This document shows positions 1-5,068 of a stretch of 7,098 nucleotides of DNA, piece by piece; position 1 is the first letter of the stretch; the number at the start of each line of letters is the position of its first letter. Where the stretch lies: NCBI GenBank assembly GCA_021163085.1, contig JAGGXL010000059.1, positions 1 through 7,098 on the forward strand, read 5' to 3'. This DNA is from Thermodesulfobacterium sp. GTDB lineage: Bacteria > Desulfobacterota > Thermodesulfobacteria > Thermodesulfobacteriales > Thermodesulfobacteriaceae. The translations under genes were made by a program, and so were the position numbers. The notes beneath the pieces are model-generated. The model was not told the DNA's origin. It saw only the letters and a list, made by a program, of their open reading frames with translations, and searched no databases.

Positions 1-2
1 CA

Positions 3-335
3 TCTGGTCTTCCTGATATAGGGACCCTTTTTCCTGATAATGATCCCCGATATAAAGATGTAGAAAGTATAAAACTACTTGAAGAAACCTTAAAATTATT
101 GGATGAAAAAGGATTCAAAGTTTTTCAGATAGATCTAACTTTTATATGTGATGAACCCAAACTTTCTCCCTTTTATCAAAAAATGAAAAATTTATTATCA
201 CAAAAGTTAAAAATTAATCCTTCAAATATAGGAATAAAAGCAAGAACTACCGAAGGATTGATGAAAGTTCTTAAAATTGATTTTATAGCTTGCTTTTGTT
301 TGGTTGTTTTAACCAGAAAAGAAAATTCACCGTAA
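3..335 (+). CDS. ispF: 2-C-methyl-D-erythritol 2,4-cyclodiphosphate synthase (IspF), 5' end outside window
   Basis: IspF converts CDP-methylerythritol 2-phosphate to methylerythritol 2,4-cyclodiphosphate and CMP in the cytosolic MEP isoprenoid pathway. The frame is open from base 3 and gives about 110 C-terminal residues of a protein usually near 157. Visible family signatures are SGLPDIGTLFPDNDPRYKD (the DIG aspartate binds the substrate diphosphate), the alternating VFQIDLTFICDEPKLSPF strand-helix segment, and KARTTEGL, which contacts the cytidine nucleotide. The N-terminal metal-binding DxH and the later histidine lie off the left edge and cannot be checked. Oddity: after TTEGL the usual glycine-rich GFxGxxxGI loop reads MKVLKIDFI, while IACFCLVVL afterwards aligns in register and in frame. 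Family identification is firm; whether the copy is fully active is uncertain. Confidence 0.88.
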   Translation, partial: SGLPDIGTLFPDNDPRYKDVESIKLLEETLKLLDEKGFKVFQIDLTFICDEPKLSPFYQKMKNLLSQKLKINPSNIGIKARTTEGLMKVLKIDFIACFCLVVLTRKENSP

Positions 336-367
336 ACTTTTAAACTTGTATTTTTTTTATTATGTGT

Positions 368-433
368 TACCTTAATTTTTTAAGGTAGAAGTTTGAGTTT
401 TTAGAGTCCTAATCTCTAAAATCTCAGCTTCTA
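368..433 (+). promoter_or_regulatory. Structured intergenic region: two adjacent hairpins before the slyD-like gene
   Basis: The gap between ispF and the slyD-like gene holds two dyads. The first is a perfect 8-bp stem, TACCTTAA (368-375) with TTAAGGTA (380-387), around a TTTT loop. The second is longer: TAGAAG (386-391) with CTTCTA (428-433), TGAG (394-397) with CTCA (423-426), and TTTTAGAG (399-406) with CTCTAAAA (414-421), with a 7-base loop, a small internal loop and one T-T mismatch. It has 18 pairs in all. No T-run follows the second stem, so it is not a standard terminator. The second stem ends 14 bases before the Shine-Dalgarno at 448. It could be a leader control structure, an RNA-processing site or a dispersed repeat; the sequence alone does not decide. 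Confidence 0.45.
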
Positions 434-447
434 TCAAATTAAAATTC

Positions 448-454
448 AAAGGAG
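448..454 (+). promoter_or_regulatory. Strong Shine-Dalgarno for the slyD-like gene
   Basis: AAAGGAG lies 7 bases before the ATG at 462 and fixes that start codon. It is the only near-consensus ribosome binding site in the window; other genes here have weak or no visible Shine-Dalgarno. Confidence 0.8.
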
Positions 455-461
455 TTTTAAA

Positions 462-926
462 ATGCGTAAGGTTCAAATAGGAGATGTTGTAAGTATTCAT
501 TGTATTGGGAAACTTGAAAGCGGGGAGATTTTTGAAAATACCTTTGATGGAGAACCTTTTGTTTTTCAGGTTGGTTCCCCTGAAGTCATCCCCGGACTTT
601 CTGAAGCTCTCATCGGAATGAAAGAAGGAGAAGAAAAAGAAATTATGATACCCTCCGATAAGGCATTTGGTCCAAGAGACGAAAATCTGGTAAGAACTGT
701 TCCTAAAGAGGCTTTAAGTATTGATGTAGAACCTAAGGAAGGACTAATGTTAAATCTTATAGTAGATACGCCTCAGGGAGAAATGAATTTCCCTGCAATT
801 ATCGTGAAAGTAACTGATACAGAGCTTGTTCTTGATCTAAATCCGCCTTTGGCAGGAAAAGATCTCTTTTTCCAAATTAAACTTCTCAAAATATTTTCTC
901 CTGAAGAAGAAAACATAATTCTATAA
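462..926 (+). CDS. slyD: FKBP-type peptidyl-prolyl cis-trans isomerase, SlyD-like
   Basis: This 154-residue cytosolic protein has no signal peptide. It should catalyse prolyl cis-trans isomerisation and act as a folding chaperone. Its order is that of SlyD: first FKBP part (about 1-68), with KLESGEIFENTF, FVFQVGSPEVIPGLSEALIG and MKEGEEKEI; an insert-in-flap chaperone domain (about 69-125), starting at AFGPRDENLVRTVPKEAL; then the closing FKBP strands (126-146), with LNPPLAGKDLFF. The family normally reads NHPLAGK, so a proline replaces that histidine. The histidine/cysteine-rich nickel-binding tail of enterobacterial SlyD is absent; the protein ends in an acidic EEENIIL. The gene stands alone between a structured leader and a clear terminator. 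The fold assignment is firm; the symbol is by family resemblance, and a metal role is unlikely. Confidence 0.9.
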   Translation: MRKVQIGDVVSIHCIGKLESGEIFENTFDGEPFVFQVGSPEVIPGLSEALIGMKEGEEKEIMIPSDKAFGPRDENLVRTVPKEALSIDVEPKEGLMLNLIVDTPQGEMNFPAIIVKVTDTELVLDLNPPLAGKDLFFQIKLLKIFSPEEENIIL

Positions 927-947
927 AATCTTTCAATTAATTTTCTT

Positions 948-968
948 GGGGCTCATCGCCCCTTTTTT
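948..968 (+). terminator. Rho-independent terminator after the slyD-like gene
   Basis: GGGGC (948-952) and GCCCC (958-962) form a 5-bp all-GC stem with a TCATC loop, followed directly by six T (963-968). This is a short but canonical intrinsic terminator 21 bases after the stop codon. It separates the isomerase transcript from the antiporter gene. Confidence 0.85.
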
Positions 969-1001
969 AATTTATTAATCTTATTTTTATCCCTTTTGCA
1001 T

Positions 1002-1012
1002 TATTATATAAA
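1002..1012 (+). promoter_or_regulatory. Possible -10 region directly before the antiporter start (leaderless mRNA?)
   Basis: After the terminator at 948-968 the antiporter gene needs its own promoter. The best -10-like sequences, TATTAT (1002-1007) and TATAAA (1007-1012), lie only 2-7 bases before the ATG at 1015, and no Shine-Dalgarno is present. This would give a leaderless or nearly leaderless transcript. No convincing -35 is seen, and AT-rich sequence produces such matches by chance. Confidence 0.3.
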
Positions 1013-1014
1013 TT

Positions 1015-3024
1015 ATGCTTTTGGAACTTCTAAAAAGTTTTTTAATTATCTTTGTTTTTGCTATAATAATAAGCTCAATTTTTATCAGATTTAAAATCTC
1101 TCCTGTAATTGGATTTTTAATCACAGGCATTATAGTTGGACCATCTGTCTTAGGGTTAATTCAAGATTACCATCTTATAGAAACCTTTGCAGAGTTTGGA
1201 GTAATTTTTCTAATGTTTATTATTGGAGTGGAATTTTCAATAAAAAAGCTCATTGTCTATAGAAAAGAAATTTTGGTTACAGGGTTAATTCAAGTAATTT
1301 TTACTATTTTAGTAGTCACTCTTATCACTCTTTTCTTTTTAAAAAAATCTTTATCAACGGGCATTTTCTTTGGCTCTCTTGTTGCTATGAGTAGTACCGC
1401 CTTGATATTAAAAATTCTTATGGATAGAGGAGAACTTACAACTTCTTATGGAAGACTTTGCTTTGGTATTTTAATTTTTCAGGATCTGTTTGTAATACTT
1501 ATAATGCTTTTTATTCCTATCTTGGGTGGGGAAAGGGGTTCTATAATTGATATTTTCTTTATTTTGGGTAAATCCTTAGCTATACTTGGTTGCACTTTTA
1601 TAGCCGGAATTTATATTTTCCCTTTAATCTTTCATCAAATCGTAAAAACACGCAGTAGAGAACTTTTTCTAATGACCATTCTAGTATTATCCTTAGGAAC
1701 AGCTTTTTTTTCTTATAAATTGGGGCTCTCTTTGGCATTGGGAGCTTTTTTGGCAGGTATGGTTATATCTGAGTCTGAATATGCACTTCAAACTATAGCT
1801 GAAATAAAACCTATTAAAGATTTATTAATGGCTATCTTTTTTATTTCTATTGGACTCCTCTTAAAACCTCATTTTATTTTTTCCAACCCAAAATTAGCCA
1901 TTTTAACTATATTGCTTATTCTTTTGATAAAAATCTTAACTGTATTTTTATCTGCACTCATAGTAAGTAAAAATCTGAGGATATCTTTATTAACTGGATT
2001 TATCCTTGCTCAAACAGGAGAATTTTCTCTGGTCCTTGCACTGGAAGGTAAAAAATTTGGATTAATTGAAGAAAAGTGGTATCAAATCTTTATAGGTTCC
2101 TCCATTGTCACTCTGTTTCTAACTCCTTTTTTAATAGGGTGGTCTCATAAACTTACTGACCTCTTTTTGGAAAAAATATCTCACAAGAGCTATATGAAGT
2201 TAAAAAGAAGAAGAGAAAAAAAGAAAGAAAAAAAGGAAGAAAAAACACATCTGAGGGATCACACCATTGTAGTAGGATATGGAATAGGAGGGCAAAGTAT
2301 TGTTTATGGGTTAAAAACCTTAAAAATACCTTATGTAATTATAGATCTAAATCCTAACACAGTAAAAATTTATAAGAAAAAGGGAGAACCTATTTTTTTT
2401 GGAGACGCTGCAAATGTTGAAATTTTGAGAAAGTTAGGGATTCAAAATGCTAAAGCTCTTGTAATAGTTATTGGGGATAATATTTCAGCACGAAAAATCA
2501 CTCTTTTTGCCCGCAAAGAAAATCCTAATCTTTACATAATAGTAAGAACAAGATTTGTAGCAGAAATTGAAGACTTTATAAAACTCGGAGCCAATGAAGT
2601 AATCCCTGAAGAATTTGAAGCCTCCATAGAAATATTTGCCAAGGTTCTCCACTATTATAAAGTTCCGAGAAATGTGATTTTAGATCTTATAGAAAGTATT
2701 CGCAAGAACCATTATAAAGCTCTTAGAACACCAGCAAAGCCTCTTCTAACAAGTATTGAAAATTTAGAATTTTTAAAAGATGCTGTAACAGAAACCTACT
2801 TGATTAAAAAAGGGAGTCCCTTAGTTGGTTTAACATTAAAAAATCTTGACTTAAGATCCAAAACAGGAGCTACAATTATAGCCATTAAAAGAGACGAAGA
2901 ATTTATAGTCAATCCCTCACCAAATCTTACTTTTAAAGAAAACGATATCTTAATACTCATAGGAACTGAAAAACAATTAAATACTGCTCTGGCTTTTCTT
3001 GAGACCCAATTTCTTTCTCATTAA
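1015..3024 (+). CDS. Kef-type (CPA2) monovalent cation:proton antiporter with C-terminal RCK domain
   Basis: This 669-residue inner-membrane protein probably exchanges K+ or Na+ for H+ and serves cation and pH homeostasis. Residues 1 to about 385 form roughly twelve hydrophobic segments. They carry CPA2 signatures: RFKISPVIGFLITGIIVGPS, FAEFGVIFLMFIIGVEF, MSSTALILK, FQD (155-157, with the conserved membrane aspartate D157), LGAFLAGMVISESE, AIFFISIGLLL and QTGEFS (333-338). A very basic linker (395-410) leads to a Rossmann-type TrkA-N/RCK-N domain with GYGIGG (421-426), the nucleotide-ribose acidic residue D444 and GDA (463-465). A TrkA-C domain covers about 590-665. The start matches the usual Kef beginning. 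The ion is not determinable here. RCK gating by NAD(H), another nucleotide or ions is known for the family and inferred for this protein. No kefF/kefG-type ancillary gene is adjacent. Confidence 0.92.
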   Translation: MLLELLKSFLIIFVFAIIISSIFIRFKISPVIGFLITGIIVGPSVLGLIQDYHLIETFAEFGVIFLMFIIGVEFSIKKLIVYRKEILVTGLIQVIFTILVVTLITLFFLKKSLSTGIFFGSLVAMSSTALILKILMDRGELTTSYGRLCFGILIFQDLFVILIMLFIPILGGERGSIIDIFFILGKSLAILGCTFIAGIYIFPLIFHQIVKTRSRELFLMTILVLSLGTAFFSYKLGLSLALGAFLAGMVISESEYALQTIAEIKPIKDLLMAIFFISIGLLLKPHFIFSNPKLAILTILLILLIKILTVFLSALIVSKNLRISLLTGFILAQTGEFSLVLALEGKKFGLIEEKWYQIFIGSSIVTLFLTPFLIGWSHKLTDLFLEKISHKSYMKLKRRREKKKEKKEEKTHLRDHTIVVGYGIGGQSIVYGLKTLKIPYVIIDLNPNTVKIYKKKGEPIFFGDAANVEILRKLGIQNAKALVIVIGDNISARKITLFARKENPNLYIIVRTRFVAEIEDFIKLGANEVIPEEFEASIEIFAKVLHYYKVPRNVILDLIESIRKNHYKALRTPAKPLLTSIENLEFLKDAVTETYLIKKGSPLVGLTLKNLDLRSKTGATIIAIKRDEEFIVNPSPNLTFKENDILILIGTEKQLNTALAFLETQFLSH

Positions 3025-3032
3025 AAATAAAC

Positions 3033-3060
3033 TTTCATTTTTAAACAAATTTAATATAAT
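3033..3060 (+). promoter_or_regulatory. Candidate sigma-70 promoter for the broken hemerythrin-GGDEF-EAL gene
   Basis: A perfect -10 hexamer TATAAT (3055-3060) lies 16 bases after a weak -35, TTTCAT (3033-3038), in the 70-base gap after the antiporter. Transcription would begin near 3067 and give a leader of about 28 bases before the ATG at 3095. No Shine-Dalgarno is seen in that leader. The region is very AT-rich, so the match is only suggestive. Confidence 0.4.
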
Positions 3061-3094
3061 AATTAACCAATAAATTTGAACAAAAAATTTATAA

Positions 3095-3211
3095 ATGAAC
3101 AGCACTTTATCCTTAGAGGTAAAGTTTAAAAAGGCTTTCGAAAAGCTGATTACATCTTTATACAATATTAAAGAGGCAATTGAAGAAAATAATCCTGAAA
3201 AAAATTTCTAA
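3095..3211 (+). pseudogene. Fragment 1: hemerythrin N-terminal helix
   Basis: ATG at 3095 directly follows an in-frame TAA. The 38 residues end in IKEAIEENNPEKNF, then a stop. FEKLITSLYNIKEAIEEN matches the first hemerythrin helix (family pattern QHKKLIELINKLYEAI), but the iron-binding histidine position is Phe. Removing one A from the A7 run (3198-3204) joins it smoothly to the next fragment as NNPEKISNYLNQF. Confidence 0.6.
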
Positions 3212-3596
3212 TTATTTAAATCAATTTACTCTCTTTTTAAAAAATTATTTTGAAAAAGAAGAAAAGTTTATGGAAGAATTGAAGTACCCGGATCTTGAAG
3301 TCCATAAAAGAGAGCACGACTTATTTAAGAAAAAAGTAGAATATTTTCTAATAAAAATAAGAAGAAAAGAAACCCTATTAAATAAAGAAATTGTAGAAGT
3401 GGTGGAAAATCTTTTAACTGAACATGTAATTCATTTTGATAAACCCCTTAATTTATATTTAAAATCACGCATTGATTCTTTAACAGAATTTTTGTCCAGA
3501 GAAGCTTTTTTAGAAACAATTCAGAATTTTATTACAAAAGATAAATTAACAGACATTATCCTTATTCTTTTCGAAGTAGAAGGTTTTTCTCTTTAG
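3180..3596 (+). pseudogene. Fragment 2: hemerythrin core plus start of the GGDEF domain
   Basis: The continuous reading joins near 3200; a TTG at 3180 is the first possible start in this frame but is probably not used. Hemerythrin motifs are NYFEKEE (family HFxxEE, here with Tyr for His but the bridging glutamate kept), HKREH (HxxxH) and HVIHFD (HxxxxD). The GGDEF opening follows: DSLTEFLSREAFLE, matching DxLTGLxNRRAFxE, then ILILFEVEGF, matching LLxxDIDGF. It stops at TAG 3594-3596, just after a T5 run. Read alone, this would be a 138-residue hemerythrin-like protein with a nonsense tail. Confidence 0.65.
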
Positions 3597-3772
3597 GATC
3601 TCAGGCTACAAATCTGCTTTTAAAAGATTTTTCAGCCTATTTGAGAAATCAATTCGATACACAAAATATCCTTTTTGGGAAAAATAAAGAAAATCAGTTC
3701 TTAATAGCTTTGTTAGGACTTTCCTTCTTAGAAGTATTAGAATTTTTAGAAAATCTAACAGAAAAAAATTAA
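3596..3772 (+). pseudogene. Fragment 3: middle of the GGDEF domain with destroyed signature
   Basis: In the original frame again, GSQATNLLLKDFSAYL aligns with the GHQAGDELLxxVAxxL helix, although about five residues of the INDxY segment before it are missing. The signature position, read as FGKNKENQFLIALL, has KENQF (3686-3700) where GGDEF is expected. No cyclase activity is expected. The frame ends at TAA 3770-3772, after the second A7 run. Confidence 0.6.
3599..3646 (+). other. Hairpin just after the T5 frame-change site
   Basis: TCTC (3599-3602) with GAGA (3643-3646), AGGCT (3603-3607) with AGCCT (3634-3638), and AAATCT (3610-3615) with AGATTT (3625-3630) form a 15-pair interrupted stem. 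It lies about 8 bases downstream of a TTT TCT site and three bases after a TAG stop. The layout resembles a -1 ribosomal frameshift stimulator, but the upstream heptamer is not a consensus slippery site and chance is quite possible. Confidence 0.25.
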
Positions 3773-3944
3773 AAATTACAGTTTTAAATTTGAAAACAAA
3801 AAAATTAACTTCACTATCTCAATAGGAGTAACCCTTTATTCTCAGGATGGAAAAGATGTTTTTAGTTTATTGAAAAATGCTGAAATTGCTCTTCAAATGG
3901 CAAAAAAAGAGGGGAAATTTAAATGGGTGTTTTTTGAAAAGTAA
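3759..3944 (+). pseudogene. Fragment 4: end of the GGDEF domain
   Basis: This frame is open from 3759. FKFENKKINFTISIGVTLYS, then SLLKNAEIALQMAKKEGK, is the well-conserved final strand and helix of a GGDEF domain (family pattern VTVSIGVAxYPxDG, then LLxxADxALYxAKxxGRN). It ends FFEK and TAA at 3942-3944. One additional A in the run 3937-3940 would lead directly into the EAL frame. Confidence 0.65.
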
Positions 3945-4735
3945 ATTTTTTAGAATACTTTGAAAAACTTAATAAATTTAGAAATATTTTAGAAAGAGCC
4001 ATAAGAGAACATCTTGTCATTCCTTATATTCAACCAATATTTGATGCTCGCAACGGATCATTAGCAGGGGGAGAAATATTAATAAGAATTTTAGACGACA
4101 AAGAAAAAATAATGTGTGCATGTGAATTCATAGATTATGCTTATGAGTTAAAGTTCATTGATGAACTGAAAGCTTTACTTGGAGAAAAAATTATTGAGTC
4201 AAAATTTTTAGATCTTTTTAAAAACAAACTTCTTCTTATAAATAAAGTTGTTACCTCGTATGATAAGGTTCGTTTTTTATTAGAAGAATTAAAAGTATGG
4301 AAAACCATAACAGAAAATTATGACACTTCCTGCATATTTGAAGTTACAGAATCTTCCATACTTGAATTTCTTGATCTTTTTGAAATGCTTTCTGCTGAGA
4401 ATAAAACTGAAAAAGTTGGAATCGCTATAGACGATTTTGGCTCTGGATATGCATCTTTTACTTCTTTAATAAAGGTGAATCCCAAATTTTTAAAAATTGA
4501 TGGAAATTTAGTCCGTCAAATTCTTAAATCTAAAAAATGCTATACTATTGTTAAAGGTATTGTATCTATAGCTAAGGAGCTAAACATCAAGACAGTGGCA
4601 AAATTTGTAGAAAATAAAAGATTAGCAGATGCATTAAGGGAGATCGGAGTAGATCTATTTCAAGGTTTTTATTTTTCCAAACCTGTTTCTGCAGAAGAAT
4701 TTAAAAAACTTATATCTCTTGACAAAAAAAGATAA
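3941..4735 (+). pseudogene. Fragment 5: EAL-type phosphodiesterase domain
   Basis: This frame is open from 3941, but the first ATG is at 4112, beyond the EAL motif, so an independently translated protein would lack the first catalytic glutamate. The domain is otherwise almost complete: LVIPYIQPIFD, GGEILIR (EIL for EAL), LLINKV with the metal-contact Asn, IFEVTES, AIDDFGSGYASF (the DD pair), FLKIDGNLV (catalytic Lys) and LFQGFYFSKP. The TVAEGVE loop reads TVAKFVE, so its first glutamate is lysine. Loss of that residue abolishes or strongly reduces c-di-GMP hydrolysis in studied EAL enzymes, so a binding-only or dead domain is expected. Confidence 0.7.
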
Positions 4736-4747
4736 AAAGGTTAATTT
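4719..4747 (+). promoter_or_regulatory. Promoter for tRNA-Ala inside the end of the EAL fragment
   Basis: A perfect -35 hexamer TTGACA (4719-4724) sits in the last codons of the EAL fragment. It is followed after 17 bases by TAATTT (4742-4747), a partial -10. Initiation would fall near 4754, about 12 bases before the mature tRNA, a sensible distance for a tRNA gene. Confidence 0.5.
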
Positions 4748-4765
4748 TAAGTTAAATAAAATTAA

Positions 4766-4840
4766 GGGGCCGTAGCTCAGAGGGAGAGCGCGTGAATGGC
4801 ATTCACGAGGTCGTGGGTTCAAGTCCCACCGGCTCCACCA
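4766..4840 (+). tRNA. tRNA-Ala (anticodon GGC)
   Basis: This is a complete 75-base cloverleaf including an encoded CCA. The acceptor GGGGCCG pairs with CGGCTCC and contains the G3-U70 wobble pair, the identity element for alanyl-tRNA synthetase, with A as discriminator. The D arm is GCTC/GAGC, the anticodon stem CGTGA/TCACG around loop ATGGCAT with anticodon GGC at 4798-4800, and the T arm GTGGG TTCAAGT CCCAC. It reads GCC and GCU alanine codons. No terminator follows before the next gene, so read-through into it is likely. Confidence 0.97.
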
Positions 4841-4861
4841 TTTATTTTAAATTATTAAACT

Positions 4862-5068
4862 ATGGCTCAAAATAAAGTAGTAAATTTAGACCAAAAAATT
4901 AAAACTTCTCCAAAAGGTTCTGTTTCTCCTCTCAAAGAGCTAACACTCAGGACAACCAAAGAGATTGTCATCAAATTTATAGAAATGGGAAGATGCTCAC
5001 CTGCTACATTTGAAGAAGTATTTACTAAAGTTTTTTCCGTAGTTAAAGATACCCTGAATAAAGATTAA
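4862..5068 (+). CDS. Small unrecognised helical protein (68 aa)
   Basis: I do not recognise this gene with certainty. The 68-residue product has a polar, lysine-rich N-terminus (1-25) and a likely helical region, LTLRTTKEIVIKFIEMGR then SPATFEEVFTKVFSVVKDTL. It has no signal peptide, membrane segment or metal motif, and only one cysteine. The pattern L-T-x-E-I-V-x-x-(F/Y)-x6-SP-x-x-(F/L), ending in a V-x-x-x-(V/L) helix, loosely recalls the N-terminal region of MucR/Ros regulators, without their zinc finger. That is a weak resemblance only. It starts 21 bases after the tRNA with no Shine-Dalgarno, and its stop overlaps the flavoprotein start (TAATG). A joint transcript and a functional link are inferred, not shown. 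Confidence 0.7.
   Translation: MAQNKVVNLDQKIKTSPKGSVSPLKELTLRTTKEIVIKFIEMGRCSPATFEEVFTKVFSVVKDTLNKD

Larger units (their letters stand above)
3095..4735 (+). pseudogene. Frameshifted hemerythrin-GGDEF-EAL c-di-GMP signalling protein
   Basis: Reading across two alternating plus-strand frames gives one continuous three-domain protein of about 546 residues. It has a bacteriohemerythrin four-helix sensor, a diguanylate cyclase-type GGDEF domain and a c-di-GMP phosphodiesterase-type EAL domain. Four frame changes are needed, placeable at A7 (3198-3204), T5 (3584-3588), A7 (3762-3768) and A4 (3937-3940). Two correct one extra base and two correct one missing base, so the net change is zero. Functional residues are also eroded: both Fe2 histidine positions are Phe and Tyr, the GGDEF signature reads KENQF, EAL reads EIL, and a catalytic-loop glutamate is lysine. 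Neighbouring genes keep equally long homopolymers in frame, which argues against systematic sequencing error. I favour a decaying pseudogene; a poor local assembly is the main alternative. Confidence 0.75.

Noticed and set aside
335..358. T8 run after ispF as an intrinsic terminator
   Set aside because: No GC-containing stem precedes the T-run; only AAACTT direct repeats are seen.
2977..3165. Minus-strand open frame of 62 codons after the antiporter
   Set aside because: It overlaps the antiporter end and the start of the broken sensor gene, has no Shine-Dalgarno and shows no recognisable motif; it is an AT-rich shadow frame.
3198..3768. Transcriptional slippage at the A7 runs as a way to express the broken gene
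   Set aside because: A7 is short for efficient slippage, and the other two changes sit at T5 and A4, which are too short; four independent slips would give almost no full-length product.
4766..4840. tRNA 3' end as an integration site of a mobile element
   Set aside because: No second copy of the tRNA 3' end and no integrase or phage-like gene appears in the window.
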